A stretch of DNA of 64,000 nucleotides from Niebla homalea (Eukaryota > Ascomycota > Lecanoromycetes > Lecanorales > Ramalinaceae), in assembly GCA_019925105.1 (NCBI GenBank), contig JAHGAU010000034.1:248001-312000 (forward strand), read 5' to 3'. Position 1 is the first letter of the stretch. Every line of letters begins with the position of its first letter. The notes under the pieces were generated by a model. The model ran no database searches, had not been told where the DNA came from, and saw nothing but the letters and a program-made list of their open reading frames with translations. Of this stretch, positions 45,190-56,584 are shown in pieces. Both the position numbers and the translations under genes were made by a program.

Positions 45190-45608
45190 CATTGCGTAAA
45201 GAGCCAATGGATTATGAGATTGGCTTCGACATGGTCCCTCGCATGTTGAAGGATGCTTTGGACCAAGAGAGATGATGGAAAGCTTTCATTGATAATGTCC
45301 AGGATTTGTTTCGCTCGGACGAGGTCATGGTTTTCAAGTGCAACTACATTGAGTCTAATGTCGGCGATCATCCCAAGATTCCTCTTGAAGGACACAAGTT
45401 TCTGTGTTTGAGTTCCAAGATCTCCGGGTCAGAGCTCAACTCCACGAAGGCCGAGGCCTGCATTGACAGACTTTTCGAGATCGCAAAAGGTGTATTTGAC
45501 TTTCAAGTCCTTTACTGGACAGATATGGGGGATAGAAGCTCATTCTATAGCTCGCAGGATATTTATGATCCAGAGATATCTTACGAGAAGGTATTCCACC
45601 TTTCTTGA
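45190..45608 (+). pseudogene. degenerate ORF of unknown family
   Basis: A single frame reads RKEPMDYEIGFDMVPRMLKD, then ALDQER, a TGA at 45273-45275, and continues WKAFIDNVQDLFRSDEVMVF through GDHPKIPLEGHKFLCLSSK to a stop at 45606-45608. The balanced composition on both sides of the stop suggests a coding past. A TAG lies about 25 codons further upstream in the same frame. I do not recognise the family. The TGA could come from CGA by C-to-T change. It lies 130 bp before the SET-domain remnant and could be part of the same former gene or a separate one. Confidence 0.45.
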
Positions 45609-45738
45609 CACCATTATTGACGATTCTGACCCAATTCTAGCCCGATAAGCAACAAGATCAAAAGACCTCAATCATGGCACCGCTTACTACCGGATCAAAG
45701 GCTCAAGAAGACCAAAATCTCTAGTCAATTCAACAAAT

Positions 45739-46263
45739 CTTTGGTAATGGAAAAGGGCTCATAGCCCACTGCAAAATTGCCAAGGGAGCTCGCGTGCTCA
45801 TGGATGTTCCGCTTCTTACGACTCGAAGTATGTCCTCAACCAGTACCATGGACAGCGATATTGCAGGCAAGCTTAGATTGCTTTCAGGGCCTCAAAGACT
45901 CAGCAAAACCAAATTTTTTCTCTACTCAACAATTTTCCAGGGAAAGTTCATTCAATCAATGGCATCTTCAAAACCAACGCCCTTCCGTGTGATGCCGAAC
46001 CACCCATTAGGGGCATCTATCCCACCATCTCCTCGGTCAAACATAGATGCACCCCAAACACTCATAACAATCGGAATGAAGAAGACGGTCACGAAACCAT
46101 CAGTGCGGTCCGAGACATTGAAGAGGGCGAGGAGAGCACGATCTGCTACACCAGCAACGAACCTTCTAGTGCTCAACGCTTACATCTGAAAGACGCGTTT
46201 AGGTTTGACTGCACCCGTTCTCTTTGCCTCACCCCATCAGACGAGGTCGAAGCTAGCGACGCT
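45739..46263 (+). pseudogene. remnant of a SET-domain protein gene
   Basis: The first block reads GNGKGLIAHCKIAKGARVLM followed by DVPLLTTRS, the usual opening of SET5/SMYD-like fungal SET proteins. After a run of six T near 45914 the frame shifts by one to NNFPGKVHSINGIFKTNALP. It then gives GIYPTISSVKHRCTPNTHNN, ISAVRDIEEGEESTICYTSN and LHLKDAFRFDCTRSLC. The expected NHSCxPN cofactor/fold motif is altered to KHRCTPN, and the post-SET Cys pattern is altered too. SET proteins of this type methylate lysines. The altered core and the frameshift make this copy very probably dead. The start and the rest of the C-terminus are not found. Confidence 0.72.
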
Positions 46264-47369
46264 CGTCATGTACAAATCAATATCCTCTATTTCCAGGCTT
46301 GGAAATGCCAGTACTGAGAATCCCAGAGCACATCAAAATTTTGGATCCTCGAGCGAATGGAGGACTGAGAAGGCGATGGTGCCTCAGGGGCTGAATCTTG
46401 AATTCTTCGACAAGTGGTTTTGGAGGCAAGAGAAGTGGCACCTTACCATTTTCCATCCTCTGCTCTCCTTTATTTGCAAGTCTCATGATAGGATGTGCGT
46501 TTCAATGTGTCTGTCCGTATTTGGAAAAGCATGAATGTTCCATAAGTAATGATGTAGGTCTTTTGCAGATGTGAACTCCGGTGCGGAAGCATACAATTTC
46601 CCATGCTTTCCTCACAATCTCATAGGACATTGTCATCCCACCGGCAAGCCCGCACGTGGAACCATATCGAGTCATCGGATGAGCACGACCCACCAGTCCT
46701 CTGCCAGGCAAGTCCACCGCGCATTCATGGTAAAGATAGCAATCTAGTATGCTCAGCGCTCGAACGGCAGTGAATGCCCAATTCCGAGGTCAAGAATTAT
46801 TGCCGGTCACGGACAGGGTATGGTAAACTAAGCGGATCTTTGCCAAAGGTACGAACTGGGAACAAACCATCTCAAAACCCCTCTTGCAAGGTTTACAGCG
46901 ATTATTCCACCATCTTCTGGGTCAAAGGCACGGAAGTACACTAACGATACATAGAGAAGGGGTCCAAGGACTGCATTGCTCATCGAAGTGATCTAGCTTA
47001 TTCATTCCTCTCGGATGAGCTGCAGGTTCAGCAGTATTCATTGCGTGAAAAGTGTTGCACGTGAATCAGAGTTAATTCAGACATGAGCAGTCTCGAATAT
47101 CCCACATCATCAAACGCGAAAGCTGAGTCACGAATATCATATCATTGCGTAATACCCTCGGACACGTATTCCGGGTCTGGGCACCAGGCCAACAAGTGTC
47201 ATCCATCACCACTATCCATCCGCGATGACACTCCAACCATTTCCCCACCTCTCTCTTTCATCGTTTCCCATCTTCCTTTACTCTTTCCCATCTTCTCTTT
47301 CACACCCTACATCAAGAATCATCTCCAACGTCAACGATCTATTGACAGCTTTCCCAACTGAACCACATT
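46264..47369. other. intergenic, no supported gene
   Basis: About 1.1 kb. A plus-strand frame at 47083-47361 stops 8 bp before the next gene's ATG; its pyrimidine-rich second half (from about 47213) looks like a fungal 5' leader. Nothing else is recognisable. Confidence 0.4.
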
Positions 47370-49224
47370 ATGCCTGTATATCCCAGACTTAACCTTCCCA
47401 TCAAACGCTCTACCAGTCAGAAATCCTTTGCTGACTGGAGCCATGAGTCCGAGTCAAATTCGACGCCACGCCTTCGCTCCAGGCGTTCCCTTCTGCAAGG
47501 CCTTCGAAGCAGCCCAGCAGCAGAGCCCAAAGATCTTGATGGCATCAACTCCCACCTTGATGACATGATAACACGCGATAGCGAGGACAGCCAGCAAGGT
47601 CTGTTCTATCCTTTCCTAACTATCTTCCATTGTATCCTCAGCATGCTGACAATCACGATGACACCATAGCCGAAGACGCCCGCATCGCCTCCGCATCGAA
47701 GACCGCATCCGCTAGTGAGGACAGATCAGCTCGCATTCGAGCTGGCATCTCACGTGTGCTCTCCACAGGTAACACCCACTCGGCTAGCAAGGATCGTCAC
47801 GAACAGCAGAGCATCTACTCCGACCCCCAAATGATGGCTCACTTCGACGACGCCGCCATCGCCCAGTCCAATCACGAGCTCGAGCGGATGGAACACGACC
47901 TCGCCACCGCGAAAGCTGAGCAGCAGCAGCATCGCAGCTCACCTACGGCCAATGGTGCCACTGAGGAGCAACAGGCGTACATTTTGAACGCTAAAGCTCG
48001 CCAAAAGACTCCACTTCCATTCACCGAGAAGCAGCAGGCGCCCAACTCGGATGGTAAAGCTCGCCAAAAGACTCCACTTCCATCCAACGGAGCCACCCAG
48101 GACCTACAAATGCTGATGTCGAATGGCGCCAAGGAGGAGCAGCAAATCTCTGCGGTCAACGGTAAGGCAGGTCATCAGCAAACCCCAATCTCAAACGGCA
48201 AGTCAACCCCCGGAACCCCGGCATCAATCGATACACCAAAGAACCAAGCCAACACCGCGGCCACTGTGGAAGCCAGCACCAAGATCAAACAACTGAAAAA
48301 AGACGTCGAAGCAGCGGGGTGGGAGGTGCAGACGCTGAAGCAAGATCTAGTGGACATGAGAGGTGAGGTAGCCGCTGTGAAGAGGGAGATGCACGTCGCC
48401 AAGACGGAGGTTGGAGGGGTGACAAAGATGGTATTAGGGTTGAACGAGAGTGAATCAGAGTTGAACAAGAGTGTACTAAAGTCGAAAGACGTCGTCGAGA
48501 CCTTGAAATTGGACGTCACCGAATTTAAGGGCCATTTTGAGGTTGTCGCGGGGGACATGGCTACGATGGTCCAAGGGCTGAAGTCGACGGCCGGGCAGGT
48601 GACGGGGTTGGAGAAGAGCGTGGAGGGGACAAGGCACGAGATGCAGGGGATGAAGGAGCAGGGTACGTGGCTTTTCCATCCCTTCTTTCCATCTTTGATT
48701 CTTTATCTGTTTGCATCCACCCTCATTCTTTTCCCTCCGTGAGACTCGCTATACCCCCGTGTCAATCCACTCAAGAAGACATCGCATGTGCCCCCCAGGG
48801 GCTCTCGAACACTAACCCAAAGCTTCCTTCCACTACAGTTACCGAACTCCAATCCGCCCTGGCGGCAATGACTGACCTCGCTTCCGAGGCCAAAGCGGCC
48901 CTGGCCGCCACCCTCCTCGCCTCTACCCAACCCCCACACCCCATCACCCCTCCCCTCCCCGCTGCCACGACAGTAACCGCCACCGACCGCCATACCGACC
49001 CCTTCGGGTCCACGACGCCACTCGCGCCTGGGACCTTCCCAGCTACCCCGGCCTCTCAAGGCCGAATCCAACCCATACACCACGAACCCGCCGCCCCACC
49101 CGCAGCATACGATCCGGGTTTCTGGGACACCACCACGGGGATCCAAATTCGCCGCATAGTGCGAGTAGTGTGGTTTTGCGGGATACTGCACCAATTCCTG
49201 AAATGGATGGGCTGGCTCCCTTGA
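47370..49224 (+). CDS. coiled-coil protein with possible C-terminal membrane anchor
   Basis: Exons 47370-47598, 47670-48662 and 48839-49224 give 535 residues in frame. The introns (71 and 176 nt) are GT-AG with CTGAC and CTAAC branch points. The N-terminal third is Ser/Arg-rich. A repeat follows in which KARQKTPLP occurs twice (about 48050 on the DNA level) between Gln/Asn-rich stretches. Residues about 220-360 form a long coiled coil (heptads such as IKQLKKDVEAAGWEVQTLKQ and MRGEVAAVKREMHVAK), and a Pro/Thr-rich segment follows. The last 25 residues contain IVRVVWFCGILHQFLKWMGW, which could be a short tail anchor. I do not recognise the family. The structure suggests a scaffold or tether, which is inference. 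Confidence 0.68.
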
Positions 49225-49890
49225 GTGAGCGAGCGGGGACGGGGAGATGAATTAACCCCACGTCTTTGTTTGAGCTCGCTTGGGGTGATGAGGGGACTTC
49301 CGTGGGCTGTGCTGATTGGACTGTGGAATACGGCAATGGTTTTTCTCTCTCTCACATACATGTTTGAAACCAAGGGCGTGAACGGAGGAGAAGAAACACC
49401 ATGGAATTGAAAAGGGGCCGGATGGGAAGACGAATGGGGACCGGCAGATGTGGGAAATCGGGTGACATTGGCTTTTCCGGCAATCCAAATTGTATGCACA
49501 CATGGTGACAAGTTGGTGGAATCCTTTGCCAATTGCTGCTGCTGCTAGCCCAAGCAGCCAGGATGAGGGAGAGCGAAATATGGCGTGTAGCTTGAGTCTC
49601 TTTCCATGGCAAAGTCGGATTTCAAGCATGTCTTCCCAAGTACATAATAAACAAAACATGATGCTGTTTTTCTCCACCTTTCTCTTCCTTCCCCCTCCTT
49701 TTTATCTTTCTCCTCCTTGCGGCCTATTTGTAGCTAAACCCTCTTCCTCCTCCCCGTCCCTTCCGTAGCTAAACACTAAGCTTCGGGACGCCACCAATCA
49801 CAACAGGTGGGAAATAGCTATTGATCACAGCAGAAGTCGAACAACCAATGGCCACAAAACCCAATTGCCACACCTCCGGATATCATCCCA

Positions 49891-50150
49891 TTCCCCCTTT
49901 CCTTCTTTCCTTCTTGCCTTCTTGCCTTCCTCTCCTGCTTCCTCTCCTCCTTCCTCTCCTCCTTCCTCTCCTTCTTCCTCTCCTTCTTCCTCCCCTTCTT
50001 CCTCCCCTTCTTCCTCTCCTTCTTCCTCTCCTTCTTCCTCTCCCTCTCCTCTTCCTCTTCCTCTCTTCCTCTCCTTCCGTCCTTCCTTTCTTTCTCTCCT
50101 TCCTCCTCTCCTGCTTCCCCTCTTCTTCCCTCTCCTTCCTCTCCTTCTCC
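49891..50150. repeat. homopyrimidine tract with TTCCTCTCC-type microsatellite
   Basis: Positions 49938-50078 are pure C/T on the plus strand (141 bases), and the wider tract 49891-50150 has only a handful of G and no A. It is built from imperfect TTCCTCTCC and TTCTTCCTC units. Long frames on both strands (Ser/Pro or Leu/Pro on plus, Arg/Lys/Glu on minus) are a by-product. Such tracts can adopt triplex (H-DNA) forms when mirror-symmetric. Confidence 0.9.
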
Positions 50151-50410
50151 GCCACTACTCCAAACCTCCCCCCCGGCGCCCCCCGTTAACCAAATCCCTC
50201 CACCCAAGCCCCTCATCCCTCCAAGCCTTCACTTTTCCATTACTATACACGCCTCCAAACAACAACTTCCACGGAACCTTTCTACTTCTTACTTTCTTCT
50301 CTCTCCCTTTTTCCTTTTTTTGGTTTTTGATTGGGTATGTCTTCGTAGCGTGCCCTGTATAACCGCGCCCCCCCCCTTTGCGGAGAACAGCGAAACATGA
50401 CAAATACAAA

Positions 50411-50480
50411 GGCATGTCGTATATGGCCCCAAAAAAAGAGAAAAGGCATATCGTATATTTCCCCCCCCCCCCAAAAAAAG
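50411..50480. repeat. short tandem duplication with C12/A7 homopolymers
   Basis: GGCATGTCGTATATGGCCCC followed by A7 is repeated 35 bp later as GGCATATCGTATATTT followed by C12 and A7. Slippage-prone sequence; no function is implied. Confidence 0.6.
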
Positions 50481-52131
50481 GTGGGAGAGAGAATGATATA
50501 TCCATTCCATAAAACCCACTTTCCCCACGGTCCTCGTCTTTCTTTCTCCCCAGGAGAAAGCTGGATTATTACAAGTCCTGCACAATAAACCTAGGGTGGA
50601 GAGCAGAGAGGGGTGGGAGTGGGAGTGAGAACTCGGAAAACGCCGAGAAAAACAAACTCGATTTCAGAATATGCTAATGCTAACATACTTGAGGTGGTCT
50701 TGGCGTGACTGTCTACCAAAAAAAATTTCTCTATCGGACGCACTGCGCCATTCCAGTGGAGGCTGAATGGCATTGAGAATCCCCTCTTTTTTTGGGCAAG
50801 GATTGGATGGATGAAGTGCATATTAAGTGTAGCGGCGTTGTTGATATGTTGTGTTGGTTAATTGTGTAGTGGGTGATTAATAGAATATTGATGTATGGGA
50901 TATATAGATGTAATTATGGATAGTTAGTATCTCAGCCCGGGTGAAATGGTATTATACTTGTAACGATTTTACTTAGGCACTAAAATCGAAAATTGACTTA
51001 AGCGACGAACCGACAGAAGCAAGAGTTGGGGAGTTTGTATTCTCCCATCGGGCAACTTTTTTTTTTTGGTTTCCGTTCTGACGATCGAATGAGACCATGG
51101 TGATAAACATATTTAAAGAAGGGGTTATCAAGCTGCAGCAATACTCAGCATTTCGATCTTAACGAAATCGGTGATCTCGAAGACTTGCGTGAGTGTACTG
51201 ACTGACAACGTCACCTAATCAAACGCGACGGAAGCGCGCGGCACAATAGTGACTATGCCCAAACTGGCATTCGTCATACCGTCGTGGGGGGTGTCACCAC
51301 CCAAAAAGGGCGTTCGATTTCCGGTAAATTTATAGAGCGCTAAGGGGTGCTAGCGTGGAGTTTAGATATAAGCTTAATTGGATGCCGGGGCCCGAAAAGT
51401 CCTAAAAATATCTTGAATGAAGTGAGGAAGGTTTTAGCGATGGACAATACTTCATGTCTCGGGAACATATCATAACCTGTCCGCCCGTGCCTATGCTCTT
51501 CATGGCCGATTGCAACACTTGTCACAGAAGAGCTGGTTAGTAAGTACTAGCCTTTTTTGGTTACGAAAAGTAGGAAGTCGTGACATCCTCCATCTGAAAT
51601 GGAAGAGGTTAATATGACCTGTCTGAAGATGCAAGTAATGTGTTCAGCGACGGTTGATAATCCGCAAGTATAGGCACATGGTCCAACAACGGTAATTGGG
51701 AAGTTATGGTGTTCGAGCCCTTGCTTGAAACGATCCAGATGGAGATCATTTGATCTCCCAACACCCGCGGCGCTCACGAGCAGTACTCTGTGTCATCGAC
51801 GCGTACCGCGAGACTGTGCTGCCACTGTTCGCTTGTTGAGCTCGCAACCGCGTCGTATAGATTGTGAATCTCACTCATGTCTGACTTCTGGAGATGTGAA
51901 ATTCCTCTTCGGAGTCGATCTGCTAAGCGACCATCCGCTGTTTCACCCCATCTTGGGCGTGCCAATAATAGTATAGTATCAATGGTGTGATCCCGAAAAT
52001 CCTACTCAAAGAGATGTAACATATGTTTTTCAAAGAAAGTAGGCATCCAATCAATCAGGGAGTTGATCGGTATTTGACATTGCGTAAACATAGGATTCCT
52101 CGACGATGCTAGAATAGAGCACACAACAGTC

Positions 52132-53898
52132 TTACGCCATGTGAAGATGGTTCTCATCTCTTCCCCAATTGGGCTTGTCGATTATTTCGAATATTTCGTT
52201 GAGAACGCTCTGCCAATAACGCGGGAATAAAATGAAATGCTGGCTGCCCAGGAGAGCGGAGAGCCCCGCTCGAGCCTCATCCCAGTGACGACCCTTCCGC
52301 TCAGGTAGTCTATAGCCACGTGAGGGTCTGAGGTTCATTAAGTCATAAGATATGCCACAATGCCATAGCTTGTCATTGGTCGTACTCCAATGACATAGGC
52401 AGAACCACCCATAGAGAAAGCCAAGGCGCTGCGAATATCTACTGATCTCATGGATATCGGAGATGCGCTTTCCAGCCAGCTTGGATAGCACAGGCGGCAG
52501 CATGGGTGCGAAAGACAGGGTGGCGACTATCATGAGCATGAGGAAAAAACTTCGGAGCTCAATGTTCCCCGTACCGAAAGCCTTGAGGTTCATGCCTAGA
52601 GCAGAAACGGTCACTTGAAGAGGAAGGAAGATGTAGGCAAGCTGGCTGAGACGTCCGAGCTTTTCAGAAGTCCTCTTGGCTTCCCTGGCCTCGGCCACTT
52701 GTGCCTGAGCCAATCCTCTGAGATAACTAGAATCGGTTGAAGTCTCATGGGCGCGGTGGAAAGACAAGGAATCTTTTACATCCTCGATCAATTCGCTAAG
52801 CTGGCGGAGAATAGCCCGGCCTTGGCACAATTGGTAGTCAGGCTGCTCAACTCCATCTTGGTGGAATTTGAGGAGGAAAAGCTCGACTTGGCGTTGCAGA
52901 ATAGTCAGTTGCCGTATCTCATCAAACAGACTGTCATGGTGTGCTCGATGCCGGTCGTGGTTCCCGAGTGCTCTGGGTGCAATAATTCTATGGTAATTTG
53001 CATGGCAGCAACCGTTCAAGACTGCAAGATATGGCAGTACGACGTTTGCTAGGAGTCTATCTCTGATCTGGGTTGCTGAAAAATCAGTCTGCAACAGAGT
53101 ATAGACGAAGAGCGAGCTTAGAGTATTTGGTGATTGACTTTCCAGGAAAGAGGAATCTGTGACTCGTGCATCTGGATAACAGAAGAATACGCGTGATCTC
53201 TGGACCACTTCGTTTTGAGGAGCGCGGAGGAAAAGCAACACTATGCAGGCATGTTAGGCAAACAGTGGTAGATATAGACGAAATGACTTACGAGTGGTTT
53301 TGCCGCCTGCCTCATGTGTAGCAGCTGATAGACATTCCTCCTCATACGCAAAGGAGAAGCATGAGCCCAGGCTTGTCGATAGTTGAGAGAACACCTCACC
53401 ACCAAGATCCCAGGTGTATTCGTTCTCGTAGTAATCGCAGTTTACGTTCTCCACCGCATTGCATAGGTCTTCAGGACAGCTACCTTCGTATCGAATTCTG
53501 GGATAATCAAGATGCTTCGCCAGAAACCGCGGATCCACACGATATTTGCTGCAGACCACATCTAAGATATCGCGATCCACATCCCAGCTGTACCCATGTT
53601 TGACTAGCACGATGCGCACTCGTCCGTTTTGTTCATCGAGAGCCTGTGAAAGAGAAGCTGCATTATCTTCTTCCCCGGAAGTCACCAAACGACTGCCAAC
53701 CAGTTCGAAAACTTGGGCCGCTGTTTTATCTTGGACGATCGCAGGTTTCGGCGTCTGAAGGAACCGGTTGAGCCAGGCAAGTTCTGGCCATCGGCGAAGA
53801 GCACTGTTGACTGAGTCGCGATAGGCCGAATGTGTTGTCTCCATTTTGATGGGCGATTCGAGAGCGTCTCTGCTGTCGTAATGAATTTGAGCGTCCAC
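52132..53898 (-). CDS. CorA-like (GMN) membrane protein, putative divalent cation transporter family
   Basis: Exons 53898-53292 and 53240-52132 give 572 codons (571 residues). The 51-nt intron has a perfect GTAAGT donor and a CCTAAC branch point. The long N-terminal part is soluble and contains acidic and aromatic patches. Helices rich in Gln, Leu and Glu precede two membrane segments: AYIFLPLQVTVSALGMN near residue 410 and FFLMLMIVATLSFAPMLPPV. The GMN tripeptide at the end of the first one is the CorA signature; the usual YGMN is here LGMN. A hydrophilic tail of about 120 residues follows the second segment, unlike bacterial CorA. Many fungi have such divergent CorA-like proteins whose transport role is untested. 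Confidence 0.75.
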
Positions 53899-54760
53899 TT
53901 AAGCTAGGCTGGATCTTTCTCGACGTAGTGTAAAATGCTGTCCGCCAAGGGCAACAGGTTCCCAGGAAAAGCCGTAGGTAAAGGTCAATTCCCTGGGTCA
54001 ATGAGTATTAAAGAAAATCCTGACCTGCTTAATCTTTCTGTAATCAAGCGCGTGTCAGTACAATTATGCTGCTTAACAGTACAGGCGTGCATTTCAGGCA
54101 TTCAGGGGCTGAGCCCATAGCCAGTCTCGGGACTGCTGCGCCTACATATTGGCTGCAGGCATTCTGCACGGCTCCATAGATTGCTGCAGGCATTCTGCAC
54201 GGCTCCATAGGTTGCTGCAGCAATCAGGGGTCAGCACAACCGATGTCTTGGCTTGACATACAAGGTGGCTTGATTATCATGTTTGTTGGTGGATCAGACG
54301 CAGAGTCAGAAGACAGTTTGTGCGTAGCAGGTAACCACCTGCCTAAAGCGGCCAGTCCCCTCCCCAAGCCGCATCTGCAGGCTGAGCCCGGGAACATGCA
54401 TGGGAAAATCGGCATACCTCCAGGATGCCGCATTGGTGGGAGGCTTGTGGAAGTCGAGGCTCCCCTCAAGGCTATAATTAATGTCATCCCATTGGTCCAA
54501 TACCCTCCTCCTTCATCCAATCAGAGCGACAGCAGTGAGCCTCTTTCGGCGATTGGGAGTAGCTTCTATTGGGATTGGAAATCTGACTGTGCAAGATACG
54601 CACGGATCCCTTCGCGTAAAATACAATGGCAGCTGGCGTATTGTGAGGTCGAGCGAAGGCGTGGCGTTAGGGGGAAAAAGACATAGTAGAATTGTGGTGG
54701 ATGTGCAAACACATAGTGGAGATACAGGGAAAGAAGGCATGCATTGATGTATCCACATCG
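53899..54760. other. intergenic, with a 28-bp direct repeat
   Basis: About 860 bp between the CorA-like start and the stop of the phosphatase gene. It contains the direct repeat listed separately. The frames here (147 codons at 54243-54686 and its overlaps) show no domain. Confidence 0.4.
54152..54210. repeat. 28-bp perfect direct repeat, 31-bp spacing
   Basis: GCTGCAGGCATTCTGCACGG plus CTCCATAG occurs at 54152-54179 and again at 54183-54210. A third partial copy begins at 54213 (TGCTGCAG). A simple local duplication in intergenic DNA. Confidence 0.9.
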
Positions 54761-56584
54761 TCATTTCGTGTCAGGACTGGCCAAATCGGCCATGAAGGCA
54801 CCGCCTAGTCTGTATCACGAGAACAAGTCAGTCAGGAAGCGAAAATAATGGAGTAGGATTTGAGGAAAGAAACCCCAAGTGAAAACAAACCACTCACAAA
54901 ATAGCGGGCTCCTCGATCCGATGATGTTCATAACTCAACGTCCCAACACCACCCGCTGTCAAAGACGTCAGCCATCACTTCTGCATTCAACTCATTTCAT
55001 TTCCTCCGCCATCCGCACATCTCTCTTTCATACCAGTCGTATCTTGCCCAAGAAGCCCCATGGAAGTAATGAATACAAGACATACCTTCCAATAACAGAC
55101 TCACTCCACTACTCAACTCCCGTCCAATCCACCTCATCGCAAACGCCCTCAGAATGTGCCCATGTGCCACCAGCAGTACATCCCCCCTCTGCGCCGCTTC
55201 GTCATCTTTCGGCTTGCCAATAGCAGCGTTGTGGAAGCGAGAGCGGATGTCGTGGATTAGGCGGTCAAGGCGGGTCGTTACATCTTGGGGGGATCTGTCG
55301 TAAGTGAGTGTGAGAGATGACCGCGCTGAATTTAGGGACAAAAAGGGGGGGAGAAGGGGAGAAATCCGCTGGGATGAGATCGAGGGGGGTAGGATGGGGA
55401 AGAGGGGGATAGGGGAGGGACAGCATACTCTCCACCAGGACAGCCATCGCGCCAGATATCCCAGTCTTCACTCTCGCCGTTCTGTTTTCTTTGCTCGCGG
55501 ATCTGTGGGGGAGACGATTAGTCACAAGACCTTGTGCTCGCCCCTCAAATCTCCGTGATAACCTCCTCTACGATCATGCAAGGTTCCACAATGCCCTTTG
55601 CCTGTAACGATTGACGGTCGGGTCAACTGCTATTGGCCTATTGACCGACCAGACAGATCCCTTTCATCGGATCGCTGCTCTAGAAGCTGACGTCGTCCTA
55701 ATCCCTAGGTTTTGCTCCTCAAATCGGCAACCCAGAGGAGACGCGCTCACCTGAGGACTCGTCAAACCCTCATAATCCCCGTAATCCCACTCCCGAATAT
55801 CCTCCGTGACCTGCACCTTCGCCTCGCTCCTGATACTATCTTCATCCTGCGGCTTGCTCTCAGCCGAGTGCCACGGCATGCGGTCCCTGCAACCAATATC
55901 GAGGAGTTCGAGGGTACGGCGCGCGCGGTGGCGGGGGGAGACGTATCTGCATGACAACAAGGAGGGAGTCAGTCAGTGACGGTCATCTTGAACTGTCAAT
56001 CTTATATGAGTAGATGCCCGCATTCGCGATCCACCCTTTCAAAGCATACGTCCTCAGTCGATTGACGTATGTCGTCCGCGGTCGAGGCTTGCGATTTCGC
56101 ACACACGCGCACACCACGCCAAATCACCTCATGGGCACCCAACGTGTCCTTGCTCTTTCTCGAGGGCATTCCCAGACTTGCTCCTCCTCTTCAACCCCCC
56201 GAACCAGCCTCCCTCCCCCCGGCAGCACCCAAACTTCACACCTCGTACCTCCTTATCCAGCCACCTCTTCTCTCCCCTCCATTTTCCGGTTTCCCCACCG
56301 CCCTTTTCTGCTTTGACTTGCCCCCCTCCTCTGCACCTCCTCTTTGCCCTCCCCTCCCCCACCCAAGAGCAAACCCGGAAGAAAAGAAGAAAAAAAAAAA
56401 CTCACACCCCGCCCAACCGCCTTGGCTGCACCAACCGCTCGTCGCCCACGAGCGCCAGCCCCGTGGCGCGGATCCGCTTCTCCCCGTTGGCCGTGAGCGG
56501 CAGCTCCGTGGTGCCGGTGTGGCGGCCGTTCAGCGACCAGGTCGTTTCGCCGTGGCGGACGATGAAGGCGCGGGGGGTCGTCAT
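54761..56584 (-). CDS. SHB17: SHB17-type histidine phosphatase (sedoheptulose-1,7-bisphosphatase family)
   Basis: Six exons: 56584-56406, 55946-55751, 55502-55429, 55294-55086, 54955-54898 and 54809-54761. They give exactly 255 codons (254 residues). All introns are GT-AG; the first (459 nt) and second (248 nt) are long for this genome. The RHG motif is at residues 10-12 ([20 protein letters not shown]). [22 protein letters not shown] and [14 protein letters not shown] follow, then the second catalytic His region ([14 protein letters not shown]194) and [20 protein letters not shown] at the end. These match the phosphoglycerate-mutase-like family in the SHB17 pattern. In yeast Shb17 hydrolyses sedoheptulose-1,7-bisphosphate, driving ribose formation without NADPH. 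Catalytic residues are intact. Confidence 0.88.

Larger units (their letters stand above)
49225..52131. other. 2.9 kb without a supported gene
   Basis: Contains the polypyrimidine tract and homopolymer block listed separately. Between 51340 and 51970 the minus strand shows short frames (for example IGHEEHRHGRTGYDMFPR and VGRSNDLHLDRFKQGLEHHN) that look like scraps of a coding sequence broken by stops. I could not assign them to a family, so they remain possible gene debris. Confidence 0.4.

Noticed and set aside
49818..50362. Arg/Lys/Glu-rich and Ser/Pro-rich frames over the polypyrimidine tract
   Set aside because: Simple translation of a microsatellite; no other evidence of coding.
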